Shown here: positions 1 to 9,073 of the stretch, in pieces | Position numbering within the stretch: position 1 is the stretch's first letter | How the letters are laid out: every line of letters begins with the position of its first letter | Source: JAJEBT01 sp965221485 | GTDB taxonomy: Bacteria; Pseudomonadota; Alphaproteobacteria; MPNO01; UBA830 | Reading direction: 5' to 3' | NCBI GenBank assembly: GCA_965221485.1 | Contig: OZ244893.1 | Location: 3,100,001 to 3,164,000 of the forward strand | DNA: 64,000 bases | Program-made: the position numbers and the translations under genes | The notes under the pieces: generated by a model | The model's input: the letters and a program-made list of their open reading frames with translations, nothing else | Told to the model about the DNA's origin: nothing | Database searches by the model: none

Positions 1-470
1 AGGATTTTGGTTCCCGCCATCAGGGCCCTGGCAAACGCTACGAACTTCTGCTGCCCGCCGGAGAGTTCCGTTGACCCGCGGTGACGGAATTCCTCGACCT
101 CTGGCATCAGTTTGTAAATCCAGGCCAACCGCTCGTCTGCTCCCGAAGCACGGGTTGTCCAGATCGGAAGCAGTATGTTCTCCTCTGCCGTCAACTGGGG
201 TACCAGCCGACGATCCTCCGGCATGAAACCCATACCGATATGAACACGGCGATGTGGAGGCAACTTGCGCAGATCTTCGCCGTCGAATTCCAGCTCGCCC
301 GCCTCGACCTTCAAGGCGCCGATAACGGCGCGCATGAAGGTTGTCTTGCCGGCGCCGTTGCGGCCGATGAGACCGCACATGCTGCCCGACGGAACCTCCA
401 GCGATACATTCCGGAGGATTGGTGTCGCCCCGATATTGACATCGATCCCGCCAACCCTAAGCATCGGCAT
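1..470 (-). CDS. livF: ABC transporter ATP-binding protein, LivF type (3' end beyond window)
   Basis: ATPase of a branched-chain-amino-acid-type (HAAT) ABC importer; it would drive transport together with LivG at the cytoplasmic face of the LivHM channel. The frame opens with ATG at 470 (MPMLRVGG) and runs off the left edge, so the C-terminus is missing. Visible motifs are Walker A GRNGAGKT and the ABC signature LSGGQQ; Walker B is not reached. It overlaps the end of livG by 14 bases, which implies translational coupling. It is the last gene seen of a K-H-M-G-F operon. The substrate is not evident; the family also carries amides, urea and aromatic acids. Confidence 0.9.
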   Translation of the reverse strand, partial: MPMLRVGGIDVNIGATPILRNVSLEVPSGSMCGLIGRNGAGKTTFMRAVIGALKVEAGELEFDGEDLRKLPPHRRVHIGMGFMPEDRRLVPQLTAEENILLPIWTTRASGADERLAWIYKLMPEVEEFRHRGSTELSGGQQKFVAFARALMAGTKI

Positions 471-1239
471 TGTCCTCCAGATGCGCCGGATGATACTCCT
501 GCCCGATCACAAATTCGCGAACGCCGGGATCGTTCATCGCATCTTTGGTTTTCGCATCGCAGATGATCTCTCCCTGATAGAACGCCCACACACGGTCCAC
601 ATATCTCTCGACGATTTCCATGTCATGCTCGATGAACACAACCGTCGTGTCTTCCTGTGTCATCGCCTGCATGATGATGTCCATCAATGAGAACTTCTCC
701 TCCACGCTGATTCCGCTGGTCGGCTCGTCAAGCATCACGAGTTTGGGACGGCTCACTGTCGCCATGGCGATGTCGAGCAATTTGCGCACCCCCTGCGGCA
801 AGGCAGATGCCGGGACATCCCGATAACTGGCAATCTGAAAGCGCTCGAGGTGGGCATCCACGCGCTGCCGGCGTTCCTCCGAATAGATCGGAGAAAACAT
901 GCTCCACCTGCCGTCTTCCGTCACTCCGTAAGCCATCAAGAGGTTGTCAAAACTGGTCTCGGAGAGAAATACCTGAGGCACCTGAAACGAGCGGCACAGT
1001 CCGAGGCGGGTAACGTCGCGGGGACGCAAGCCGATCAGGCTCTTGCCCATGAACTCTATGCTGCCTGCCGACGGCGGCAACCATCCGGTCACCATGTTGA
1101 CAAACGTGGTCTTGCCCGCACCGTTCGCTCCGATAATGCCGATTGTCTCCCCCTCATCAACGGTCACGTTGATGTTGTGGGCAGCGACCACCCCACCGAA
1201 ATTCTTTTCCAGATCCTGGACTTCCAGTACACGCGCCAT
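457..1239 (-). CDS. livG: ABC transporter ATP-binding protein, LivG type
   Basis: Second ATPase of the HAAT-family importer, 260 residues, a normal length. Walker A GANGAGKT lies near residues 37-44 and Walker B LVMLDEPTSG near 165-174. The signature region reads LPQGVRKLL instead of the textbook LSGGQ, which is common in LivG proteins. ATG at 1239 is preceded by a GGAG/GAGGG ribosome site and follows the livM stop after only four bases. A usual LivG-specific C-terminal segment is present. Substrate is not readable from the sequence. Confidence 0.93.
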   Translation of the reverse strand: MARVLEVQDLEKNFGGVVAAHNINVTVDEGETIGIIGANGAGKTTFVNMVTGWLPPSAGSIEFMGKSLIGLRPRDVTRLGLCRSFQVPQVFLSETSFDNLLMAYGVTEDGRWSMFSPIYSEERRQRVDAHLERFQIASYRDVPASALPQGVRKLLDIAMATVSRPKLVMLDEPTSGISVEEKFSLMDIIMQAMTQEDTTVVFIEHDMEIVERYVDRVWAFYQGEIICDAKTKDAMNDPGVREFVIGQEYHPAHLEDNADA

Positions 1240-1243
1240 CCCT

Positions 1244-2224
1244 CTACTCCGCTGCCTGGACTTTCCCGGCGGCCCTCAGCTCGCGTCGGCGTCGCCATTC
1301 GGAACGCAGCGACCACAAGCCATCCGGCAGGAACATGATAATCAGAAGCAGGGCACCGCCCATGATGAGCTGCCAGATATGCGGAGCCAGATCGAAAGCG
1401 TAGGTACGCAACAGTTCGTAAACCAGCGCACCGATAAAGGTGGCACTGACATTGCCGGTGCCTGAAAGAATGGTAATGAACACAAAGTCGCCGGAAACCG
1501 GCCAGTACACCATCGAATCCGGATCAACATGGCCAACGGTCGTTGCCATGATGACGCCTCCCATGCCGGCCAGAAGCCCGGAAATAACATATTTGATATG
1601 GATGGCTTTTTCCGCCGAATACCCCAGATATTCCAGCCGGATCTCGTTCTCGCGAACCGCCATGGTCATGGTTCCCAGCGTTGACTTCAGATACCAGTGC
1701 GCAGCAATCGCAGCCATATAGGTGAAAACCAGGGCGAACAGGAACAGTACCGTTCGATAGGCATCGTCGTCGGGCACATATCCCAGAAAGCTGACCTGGT
1801 GAATGCCGATGCCGTCTGTGGATCCGAGCGATTCCAGCTTGGCAAGAACGCCGTAAAGGATCATGGAAAACGCCATGTTGAGCAATGCGAAGAAAATGGC
1901 CCGGTACTGGCGCAGCAGATAACCAAGGGCCAGCGCCAGCAGTCCCGCGACCAGAATGCCTGCGAACATCAGCACAAAGGCATCTCTCACGCCAGCGATC
2001 TGCAGCAGGGCCACGGTGTAGGCCCCGAAACCGAAGAACAGGGCATGGCCGAACGAAATCAGCCCGGCGCGCCAGAGGATGAGGAGTCCGATGGCCACAC
2101 ACCCGCGGGCCATGGACTGCATTCCGATCGTGCGCATCCATTCTTCGAGTACAAAATTCAGCAATATCAGGACTGCAAGGCCTGCCGTCAGGCCCCAGAA
2201 TGTCCGATCAAGCAAACGGTTCAT
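1244..2224 (-). CDS. livM: Branched-chain-type ABC permease, LivM
   Basis: Inner-membrane permease subunit of the first HAAT-type importer, 326 residues with about nine hydrophobic segments. The diagnostic stretches are the early SFGHALFFGFGAYT-like region (residues about 57-70) and the EAA-like loop around AVRENEIRLEYLGY, which contacts the ATPases. It starts with ATG overlapping the livH stop (ATGA arrangement), so H and M are coupled. It ends in a basic tail with no extra domain, which makes a useful contrast with the second LivM in this window. Confidence 0.93.
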   Translation of the reverse strand: MNRLLDRTFWGLTAGLAVLILLNFVLEEWMRTIGMQSMARGCVAIGLLILWRAGLISFGHALFFGFGAYTVALLQIAGVRDAFVLMFAGILVAGLLALALGYLLRQYRAIFFALLNMAFSMILYGVLAKLESLGSTDGIGIHQVSFLGYVPDDDAYRTVLFLFALVFTYMAAIAAHWYLKSTLGTMTMAVRENEIRLEYLGYSAEKAIHIKYVISGLLAGMGGVIMATTVGHVDPDSMVYWPVSGDFVFITILSGTGNVSATFIGALVYELLRTYAFDLAPHIWQLIMGGALLLIIMFLPDGLWSLRSEWRRRRELRAAGKVQAAE

Positions 2225-3129
2225 ATCTTCCTCGCCTTGATCGGAGCGAACAGGCCTTCCGGACGAACGACAAGGACGACCGCCATGATCGCGTAGATGA
2301 CAAACAGTTCCACCTGAGGAAATTCATGCACTGCAGCTGCCCGGGCAATCCCGACGATGATGGAACCGATCAGTGCGCCCGGAATGGATCCCATTCCGCC
2401 GATGACAACGACCGCAAACGCGAGCACGATCACCTCAACGCCGATTCCCGGCTGCACGGAAATCGTCGGGGCCAGATAGGCGCCGCCAAGCGCCCCCAGA
2501 AAGGTTCCAAGCATGAACGTGCCGAGAAATACAGCCGTGACATTGATCCCCATCGCCATGCTGATCTCGCGGTCGTAGATGACAGCAAGAAGCATCTTTC
2601 CCTGCCGCGTCCGGTTCAGGCCATACCACAGCACACCGGCGACAACGAAGGAGACCGCGATCATCGAGAGATTGTAATTGTCGAAGATGAGATCGGCGAT
2701 TTCACTGCTCCCCAGCAAGGCCATGGGCTGGAAAGCCAGATAGGGATCCGTCCCCCAAATCAGGAGGATGACATCTTCGAGCACAAGAAAGGCCGCAAAC
2801 GTCGCCAGCACCACGATGTGCTCGTCCCGGTCATACAGGAACTTCAGCAGGCCGCGTTCGATAATAACTCCCAGAATGATGCCAAGCGCCACAGCTGTCA
2901 GGAAAATGATCGCAAAGCCCCCGAAGTCAGGCAGATCCGACTCATACCAGATGCCGATGAAGTAGGCCGCGACGTAAGCGCCGAATCCGAAGAACGAGCC
3001 ATGGGTAACGTTCAGCACCTTCTGCACACCAAAAATCACCGTCAGACCGACGGCAACCATGAACAGATAGGACGAGTAGACAAGGCCGTCGACGATAATG
3101 ACGGCAAGCAGCTGCAAATCCAAAGTCAA
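2221..3129 (-). CDS. livH: Branched-chain-type ABC permease, LivH
   Basis: Partner permease of LivM, 302 residues and very hydrophobic, with the LivH hallmark VTHGSFFGFGAYVAAY near residues 41-56 and a VVIGGMGSIPGALIGS motif near the C-terminus. No ATG is available at the expected N-terminus. The open frame begins with a run of TTG codons (3129, 3123, 3117) behind a GGGGGA stretch. The TTG at 3129 is nearly on top of that Shine-Dalgarno sequence, so 3123 or 3117 could be the true start. It lies 92 bases after the binding-protein gene, and a strong stem-loop fills that gap. Confidence 0.92.
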   Translation of the reverse strand: MTLDLQLLAVIIVDGLVYSSYLFMVAVGLTVIFGVQKVLNVTHGSFFGFGAYVAAYFIGIWYESDLPDFGGFAIIFLTAVALGIILGVIIERGLLKFLYDRDEHIVVLATFAAFLVLEDVILLIWGTDPYLAFQPMALLGSSEIADLIFDNYNLSMIAVSFVVAGVLWYGLNRTRQGKMLLAVIYDREISMAMGINVTAVFLGTFMLGTFLGALGGAYLAPTISVQPGIGVEVIVLAFAVVVIGGMGSIPGALIGSIIVGIARAAAVHEFPQVELFVIYAIMAVVLVVRPEGLFAPIKARKI

Positions 3130-3174
3130 TTCCCCCGAAACCGCACGGGACAGTCACCCGCGTTGTGCTGTTGG

Positions 3175-3207
3175 ACCGGGAGCGCGGGTATGCGCCGCGC
3201 CCCCGGT
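3175..3207 (-). terminator. GC-rich intercistronic stem-loop between livK and livH
   Basis: An inverted repeat has a 6-bp outer stem (ACCGGG/CCCGGT), a single A-C mismatch and a 6-bp inner stem (GCGCGG/CCGCGC) around a seven-base loop. It sits just after the binding-protein stop and has no T-run. It is best read as an mRNA stabiliser or partial attenuator that leaves the binding protein in excess over the membrane subunits. The second livK of the window has a structure of the same design. Confidence 0.55.
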
Positions 3208-3221
3208 TATTCAGGACAAAA

Positions 3222-4538
3222 TCAGCACTGGGCGCCCTTCATGCCGCCCTTCAGCCACTCGATCGATCCCACACCTTCGGGAGGATTGCCACAACGCGCC
3301 GGATAGACCACGACATCCTTGATGACCATTTCGTCTTTCTTGTCATCCCAGACCGTGACGCCCCAGCGGTCATCCGTAATACCCTGATGCCCTTTCGAAA
3401 GTGCCATTTCGACAGTGCCGACAAAGGTCGGGAACGTCGCCCCGCGGAGCGCGTCAATGACCTGATCGGTCGTCGGGAACTTGCCCGCCATTTCAGCCGC
3501 CTTGTCGTAAGCGTACTTCGCAGCGAGGAACCCTTGGGCAAACTGATAGGCAGGCTGCGAGGGGGGCTCACCATGGGTCTTGCGATATTCCCTCTGGAAC
3601 CACTGATTGACCGGCGTCGGATCATCAACCACATACATGCCGTATGGACCGCGGGTTCCGACAATGATCCCCTGCGGGAATTTCTTGCCCAGACGATACG
3701 CCACGGTTTCGCCAACCGTGAAGGCAAACAGTTTGCGCTTGAACAGGCCGCGGGCCGAGGCCTGGGCTATGAACGCCTCGAGATCGCCGCCCCAGAAACT
3801 GGAATGGACGATATTCTCGCGGGCGCGGGACAGCGCCGAAATCTCGGTTCCATACTGGCCCGAAAACAGCTTCGGAAACTGCTGTTTGGACGAGGGCTTG
3901 ACGCCAGGCGCCAACGTCGCCATTGCAAGTTCGAAGTCACGCCACGAGTCCTGACCCCAGGCATAGTTCTGGTTCAGGCCGACGAAGCCTTTCACGTCCT
4001 TGACATGGTTGACGATATAATGTGCCAGCGTCACGTTGTTGGCCGTCGCGTGATTCATGGTCCGGAATACGTATTTCGGATCGGGATTGATTTCCTCAAA
4101 AACCCGTGGAGTCCCGCAAACAGTCTGAATCGTCAGGATCTTGATCTCCTCCGAAACCCGCGTCGTCGCTGCGCAGGTGCCCGAAGAAATGAAGCCGATG
4201 ATCATGTCGACATTGTCTTTCTGGACCTTGTTGCGCAACTCTGTCACCTGTTTGGTGCCACCGCCCGCCTCGTCATAGACCAGCAATTCGATCTGGCGCC
4301 CGGCAAGACCCTTGCTGTTGTAGGGTGCCGGAAGTTCGCCGTTGTTGATCCCGCGAACAATCAGTTCCACTCCGTTCTTGGCCGGAATGCCAAATGCAGG
4401 CGCGCCGGCTCCAGTCAGAAATGTTGGTGTTCCGATCTTGACCGTTTGCGCCGCAAGTGACCCGGCTGCCAGCGTGATAGCGCCGACAGCAGCAAGCCCT
4501 GCCATTCGTGATGCGACATTTCCAAGTCGAGGAGTCAT
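3222..4538 (-). CDS. ABC transporter substrate-binding protein, LivK/HAAT family
   Basis: Periplasmic type I solute-binding protein of 438 residues. The N-terminus carries an export signal (hydrophobic core around MAGLAAVGAITLAAGSLAAQ, cleavage probably after SLAAQ). The mature part begins TVKIGTPTFLTGAGAPAFG, the usual ligand-pocket opening of the family, and the Peripla_BP_6 fold follows. It is the first gene of the K-H-M-G-F unit. ATG at 4538 has an AGGGAGGTT ribosome site a few bases upstream. The ligand cannot be assigned; the MmgE/PrpD and VOC genes upstream suggest an organic acid or aromatic compound rather than leucine, but this is inference. Confidence 0.92.
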   Translation of the reverse strand: MTPRLGNVASRMAGLAAVGAITLAAGSLAAQTVKIGTPTFLTGAGAPAFGIPAKNGVELIVRGINNGELPAPYNSKGLAGRQIELLVYDEAGGGTKQVTELRNKVQKDNVDMIIGFISSGTCAATTRVSEEIKILTIQTVCGTPRVFEEINPDPKYVFRTMNHATANNVTLAHYIVNHVKDVKGFVGLNQNYAWGQDSWRDFELAMATLAPGVKPSSKQQFPKLFSGQYGTEISALSRARENIVHSSFWGGDLEAFIAQASARGLFKRKLFAFTVGETVAYRLGKKFPQGIIVGTRGPYGMYVVDDPTPVNQWFQREYRKTHGEPPSQPAYQFAQGFLAAKYAYDKAAEMAGKFPTTDQVIDALRGATFPTFVGTVEMALSKGHQGITDDRWGVTVWDDKKDEMVIKDVVVYPARCGNPPEGVGSIEWLKGGMKGAQC

Positions 4539-4622
4539 TCAAACCTCCCTTTTCAGTTCAGATGTTCAGCGCACCATCCTTGCGGTGGGAACGCGGATTG
4601 CGCGGACTCTATCGAATTTTGG

Positions 4623-6062
4623 TCACCTGTCCACACGAAATTTCGGGTTCGTTCCCGTGTGCCCCGGATTTGGCAGAGACAAGGCTGACCAGAGGACATC
4701 CAGACGGTCCAACTGGCGCAGTTTTCTTGTCAATGGCAGGATTTTCGCCGCATTTTCCTGCGAATACCCGCCGTGAACAGCACATTGCGTGAATTTCCGG
4801 GACACCTCGTCGAAACTGAAAGGCCGGGCCGAACTGCCGGGAGCATGATCGGACCGCCCCTCCAGCTGCTGTCCGCTGGCCAATACCACTTCAACGAAAC
4901 TGGTCACGTTGGTGAAGTCCTCCTCTTCCTGATCGAACGCGCAATGTTCGACCCGCGCCATCATGTCGACAATCCGTGGGCACATGAGGGTCGCCTCTGT
5001 AAACTCGGCCAGTCCGAGCCTCCCCCTCACGGCACAGACGGCAAGTGCGAACGGCATTGAGAATCTGGCCTGCCCGACAGTACTCGGGAGATCCTGCAAC
5101 AGGGTGTTCAGGATGCGCCGGTTGGTGCGGACCCGAATCTGCCGGATGTCCTCCGCGGAGACCCGCGCGGACTCCAGAAGACGGATCAGACAGTCGGCAG
5201 CCGGATGGGTCAGGGATCCGTTCGGATAGGGCTTGATCCAGACGCCCGGCGTCTCAAAGACCCATGGAGCTCCCAGTTTATTGATGATTGCTCCCGTATC
5301 GCAGCTGCCGGCGGCTGCGTCCACATAACCCGCCGTTCCGTCGAGGGCGTCCGGTGCGGCCGTCATTCCGCTCTTCGCCAGATCTGCCGCAACAATGCCC
5401 TGTTCCGCTGCCAGGCCGGCATGCATGATCTCGGTCATCGTACCGAAGTTCCGCCGAACACCACTGCTGAGGCTGGCGGCAAGGCCGATGGCATTTCGAA
5501 GGGTCTCCGGATCGAGCCGTAACATAACGCCCGCAGCTGTCACGGCACCGAAAAGATTGAGTGTCCCGGTGGTATGAAAGCCCCCGGCATAATGACGCGG
5601 GGCCATGGCATGATTCAGGCGGGAGGCAACTTCACAGCCCACACTATAGGCCGTGATCAGCCGCTTTCCTGATGAATCGAGCGCCTCACCCAGGGCAAGG
5701 ACGACCGGAAGGATCGCTGCACTTGTATGGATTCCTCCGGTTCGCTCGGGCAGGATCTGCGGCGATGTATCGTCAAAATTATCCGCATGGATCGAGGTTC
5801 CGTTGACGAGGGCAGCAAACCGTGGCGGAGCCCGCATCTGCGACCCCACTACAGTCACGCCGCAATTCCCGAACCCTTGCCCACGTAAATAGGTGCCGAG
5901 GACCTTGACGGCGGGAGATGCAGTCCCGGCCAGGGCAACGCCAAGGGAATCCACCATATGGACGGCCACCCGTTCCGGAACCGAATCCGGCAGGGCGTCA
6001 AAGTCAGCCGAGACGGCGAAATCCACGATTGCGCGCGTGACCTCACCCATCGGACGCCCCAC
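4623..6062 (-). CDS. MmgE/PrpD family protein
   Basis: A 479-residue member of the family of 2-methylcitrate dehydratase, cis-aconitate decarboxylase and related enzymes. The fold is recognisable from HMVDSLGVALAG near residue 35, NGTSIHADNFDD near 90-101 and the KPYPNGSLTHPAADC segment near 277-291. The open frame starts with GTG at 6062; an ATG four codons later (6050) is an equal choice, as neither has a strong Shine-Dalgarno sequence. It follows the VOC gene by under 30 bases and precedes the transporter in the same direction, so it may act on the imported compound. The substrate is unknown; true PrpD would normally sit with prpC and prpB, which are absent. Confidence 0.88.
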   Translation of the reverse strand: MGRPMGEVTRAIVDFAVSADFDALPDSVPERVAVHMVDSLGVALAGTASPAVKVLGTYLRGQGFGNCGVTVVGSQMRAPPRFAALVNGTSIHADNFDDTSPQILPERTGGIHTSAAILPVVLALGEALDSSGKRLITAYSVGCEVASRLNHAMAPRHYAGGFHTTGTLNLFGAVTAAGVMLRLDPETLRNAIGLAASLSSGVRRNFGTMTEIMHAGLAAEQGIVAADLAKSGMTAAPDALDGTAGYVDAAAGSCDTGAIINKLGAPWVFETPGVWIKPYPNGSLTHPAADCLIRLLESARVSAEDIRQIRVRTNRRILNTLLQDLPSTVGQARFSMPFALAVCAVRGRLGLAEFTEATLMCPRIVDMMARVEHCAFDQEEEDFTNVTSFVEVVLASGQQLEGRSDHAPGSSARPFSFDEVSRKFTQCAVHGGYSQENAAKILPLTRKLRQLDRLDVLWSALSLPNPGHTGTNPKFRVDR

Positions 6063-6078
6063 TCACGCGCAGACCCGA

Positions 6079-6954
6079 CTACCCTCCTGTTGCCCTCCGG
6101 AAGCGTTCAGATGCGGGTCCCGCAAATCCCCACGAATCTCCATGGAATTCCGGAGGGCGCTGCCAATCCTCCGGCATGCCGGTCCGGTAGGTCTCGTCAA
6201 CCTGTTCAACTTCGGCTGTGTACTCGATGGCATAACCCTCGGGGTCAATGAAATAGGCGAAGACGTTATTGCCCGGACCATGGCGTCCGACACCCCATTC
6301 CACCGGAAATCCGCTGCGCTTCAATCGCCCCGCAGCCCGCATCAACCCGTCATGACTGGGCAGTTCGTAAGCACAATGATTCAGGGTCGGCGTTCCGATA
6401 GTCGTGTAGGCAAGCGAATGATGGTCTCGGGAACAGCGTATGAAATCCATGAAATGGGTTCGGTCACTGAGCGTGAAACCGAGCAATTCGACAAACTGGG
6501 CGCTCTGAGCCTCGCGATCCGGTGAATTGAGCACGATATGACTGAGCTTTGTCGGCTTGTCGGGCTCGTCCGGACGCTCTTCATGCTGAGCGACACCGGT
6601 CGTGACGGCATAGCTGCGCCGGTCGAGATCTCGGAATACAAACCCGTAACCCCCTTCCGGTCCGGACACTGGCCGGGGTTCATCAGCCGGAACACCAGCA
6701 CCGATCAGCTTTCGGTAGAGATGATCCACCGCGTTCTTGCTGTCTGTCGCCAGATTGATCTGCATGCGGGCAGAGGTCGCTGCGCTGCGCAGGACCAGGA
6801 CATGATGCTCGGGTCCGGTTGCACGCATCCATACCGCGTCCTCGGACCGGGTTGTCACCCGCAACCCCCAACAGTTCTCATAAAATCGGGTTGCCCGGGT
6901 CAGATCGGTCACCCCCAGTTCGATACTGCGCAAGCCCGTGACCCTGGGTTCCAT
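6079..6954 (-). CDS. Two-domain VOC / type I extradiol dioxygenase-like protein
   Basis: 291 residues with two vicinal-oxygen-chelate modules (about 1-125 and 138-260), the architecture and length of BphC/catechol 2,3-dioxygenase. The second module keeps a plausible His-His-Glu iron triad: LSHIVLNS, LNHCAYEL and YAIEYTAE. ATG at 6954 has a GGAGGG ribosome site six bases upstream; a longer open frame to 7140 lacks one. It probably opens a transcriptional unit with the MmgE/PrpD gene and the ABC importer, fitting ring cleavage of an imported aromatic compound. The substrate is not assignable. Confidence 0.85.
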   Translation of the reverse strand: MEPRVTGLRSIELGVTDLTRATRFYENCWGLRVTTRSEDAVWMRATGPEHHVLVLRSAATSARMQINLATDSKNAVDHLYRKLIGAGVPADEPRPVSGPEGGYGFVFRDLDRRSYAVTTGVAQHEERPDEPDKPTKLSHIVLNSPDREAQSAQFVELLGFTLSDRTHFMDFIRCSRDHHSLAYTTIGTPTLNHCAYELPSHDGLMRAAGRLKRSGFPVEWGVGRHGPGNNVFAYFIDPEGYAIEYTAEVEQVDETYRTGMPEDWQRPPEFHGDSWGFAGPASERFRRATGG

Positions 6955-7084
6955 TCTGCTTCCCTCCGTGTTGATGAACCGCTTCAGTCCGCCCGGTTCG
7001 CTGTGGGCCGACCTGGCACAACCGGATGAAGGAACAATCGGCGGTCTGCCGGGTCCCGAACCGATCGAAGTATCCTCGTTGCCT

Positions 7085-8806
7085 TCATTCCGGCTGGGAT
7101 CCGTCGCCCTCGCCCGACAGATCCTTGAGGGCCTGAACAATGGCGTCGCTGTTGGCGCCGGACATGCCGATCTCCTTCAGGAGGGAATCGACAATGGGTG
7201 CATGAGCCCGGTAGCGCAGGGCGCCGGATACGATCTGCTCTGCCAGATTCTGGGGTGTGGCGGTCTCCTCTCCCCCCGGACCTCGACCGGCGGCGCCCGG
7301 ATTCAGGCCCTCGACGCTCACAACCTTGATTCCCTCGATACGTTCCAGCGGTTTCACGGATTCGGCAATGATGTCGCGAATGCGTTCGATCACGGCCAGC
7401 TTGACCTTCAGGTCGATCAATTCCCGCGACAGAAGCCGATCCGCCTCATGCATGGCCCGTTGTCCATCGGCATCAACCTGATACCGTTGCGCCGCGGCAT
7501 CCGCGCGGCTGACTTCAGCAGCTGCTTCAGCAGCCGCAAGCGCCCTGATACGGTCTGCATCAGAGTCGGTCTCTACCTTGCGCGCTTCAGCCCGCTCCAC
7601 GCTGGCATGGCGTTGGGACTCGGCCACCACCAGAATATCAACAGCCTTGGCTTCGGCTTCCTTGCGGGCGTTGAGAAGCGCGACCGACTTGTCGCGTTCG
7701 GCCCGCTCCAGTTCCCTGGCCGTCGCAACGGCCTCTTCCGCGCGAACAAAGGAGGCTTTCATGTTTTCCGCGTCAACATGCGCTCGAGACTCTTCCTGAG
7801 ATTTTTCCGCAATCGCAATGTTGCGATCGAATTTTGCCATTTCGACCGCCGTGTCCCGGGAAATATCCCGTTCGCGAACCCCCTGTTCGGTTGTGATGCG
7901 CGCTTCCTCGACGATTCGCTCTGTTGCCAGTCGCGCCAGCTCGGTTCTCTCGTTCGCATCGATCTTCGAGGCCTCGGTTTCGTAGTCCCGCTCGGCTTCT
8001 TCCCTGGCAACATCGCTTCTCTGGCGCGCGCGGCGGAAGGCAATCTGTTGCTGTTGCTGCAATCGCGCCTCTTCCTCCTGAAGGGCAATATCAAGTCTGA
8101 GTTTTTCGGTTTCCAGGTTTTTTTCCTGGATCGCGACCTCCGTATCCTGTTCGATTTCATTGCGCCGCCTGCGCCTGACCTCGATTTCGCCGGTGAGCTT
8201 GGTCAGACCCGCTGCGTCAAAGGCATTGTTGGGATTGAAATGCTGGCGATCCGTCTGGTCAAGACCCGTCAGCGACACGGATTCCAGTTCGAGACCGGAC
8301 TTGAGCATGTCTTCGCCGAGAACATCCCGCACTCTCCGCACGAAATCCGCACGCTGTTCATGAATTTCCTCCATCGTCAGTTCTGCAGCTACGGCTCTCA
8401 GGGCATCAATGAAACGACCTTCAAGCAGTTCCTTGAGGGCGTCCGGCCGCATGGTCCGTGCCCCCAGAGTCTGGGCCGCCATTGCGATCGACTCTCGGGT
8501 CGGCTGCACGCGGACATAAAACTCTGCATTGACATCGACACGCATACGATCCCGAGTGATCAGGGAATGCTCGCGCGTCCGCGACACCTCAAGCCGCGTG
8601 GTGTTCATGTTGACCGCGGTGGAGGTGTGGAGAACCGGGAGGACAAACGCACCGCCGTTCATGACAACCTTTTGCCCTCCAAAGCCCGTCCGAACGAATG
8701 ACAATTCCTTCGAAGCCCTTTCATAGAGCCACCAGGCCAGAAGCCAGGCAACAACGATCGCCACCAAGACGAGAATAACGGCAAGAATGAATCCCGCAGC
8801 CGACAT
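7085..8806 (-). CDS. SPFH/flotillin-like membrane protein
   Basis: 573 residues. A single N-terminal membrane segment (about 4-28) is followed by an SPFH/band-7 domain (about 40-230), then a long charged coiled coil with A-E-rich repeats of the form RAEEAVATARELERAERDK, as in flotillins and YqiK. Such proteins form oligomeric cages that organise membrane microdomains. The start at 8806 was chosen because a perfect GGAGGAGA site sits five bases before it; the upstream ATG at 8824 has none. A usual NfeD-type partner is not visible nearby. Lying between an aromatic-uptake operon and a VOC gene is unusual; it may be an independent gene. Confidence 0.88.
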   Translation of the reverse strand: MSAAGFILAVILVLVAIVVAWLLAWWLYERASKELSFVRTGFGGQKVVMNGGAFVLPVLHTSTAVNMNTTRLEVSRTREHSLITRDRMRVDVNAEFYVRVQPTRESIAMAAQTLGARTMRPDALKELLEGRFIDALRAVAAELTMEEIHEQRADFVRRVRDVLGEDMLKSGLELESVSLTGLDQTDRQHFNPNNAFDAAGLTKLTGEIEVRRRRRNEIEQDTEVAIQEKNLETEKLRLDIALQEEEARLQQQQQIAFRRARQRSDVAREEAERDYETEASKIDANERTELARLATERIVEEARITTEQGVRERDISRDTAVEMAKFDRNIAIAEKSQEESRAHVDAENMKASFVRAEEAVATARELERAERDKSVALLNARKEAEAKAVDILVVAESQRHASVERAEARKVETDSDADRIRALAAAEAAAEVSRADAAAQRYQVDADGQRAMHEADRLLSRELIDLKVKLAVIERIRDIIAESVKPLERIEGIKVVSVEGLNPGAAGRGPGGEETATPQNLAEQIVSGALRYRAHAPIVDSLLKEIGMSGANSDAIVQALKDLSGEGDGSQPE

Positions 8807-9073
8807 GTCTTCTCCTCCAGCCACTCCAGTTTCGGCTCACATCCAGCTCTGCCCGGGGCGCAGCCACGCGCCTGCGGCACCTTGTTCACGCAACCGGTTC
8901 AAGCCTGATCCGGACACAGAATGAAGGGCTGCTGCGCGGGTGGCAAGTCCGGCCTTGGCTGTCCTTGCGTTTTTGCCCGAGCAAGCGCCGGATAACGCAC
9001 TCTGGCGCAGACCAGCCCGTGCCTCCGGACGCCAGAGCACGGCTTCGGGCCAGGCTCCAGACCCTCTACAGTT

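Noticed and set aside
2200..3306. 368-codon plus-strand frame
   Set aside because: Antisense to livH; hydrophilic, repetitive composition and no family resemblance.
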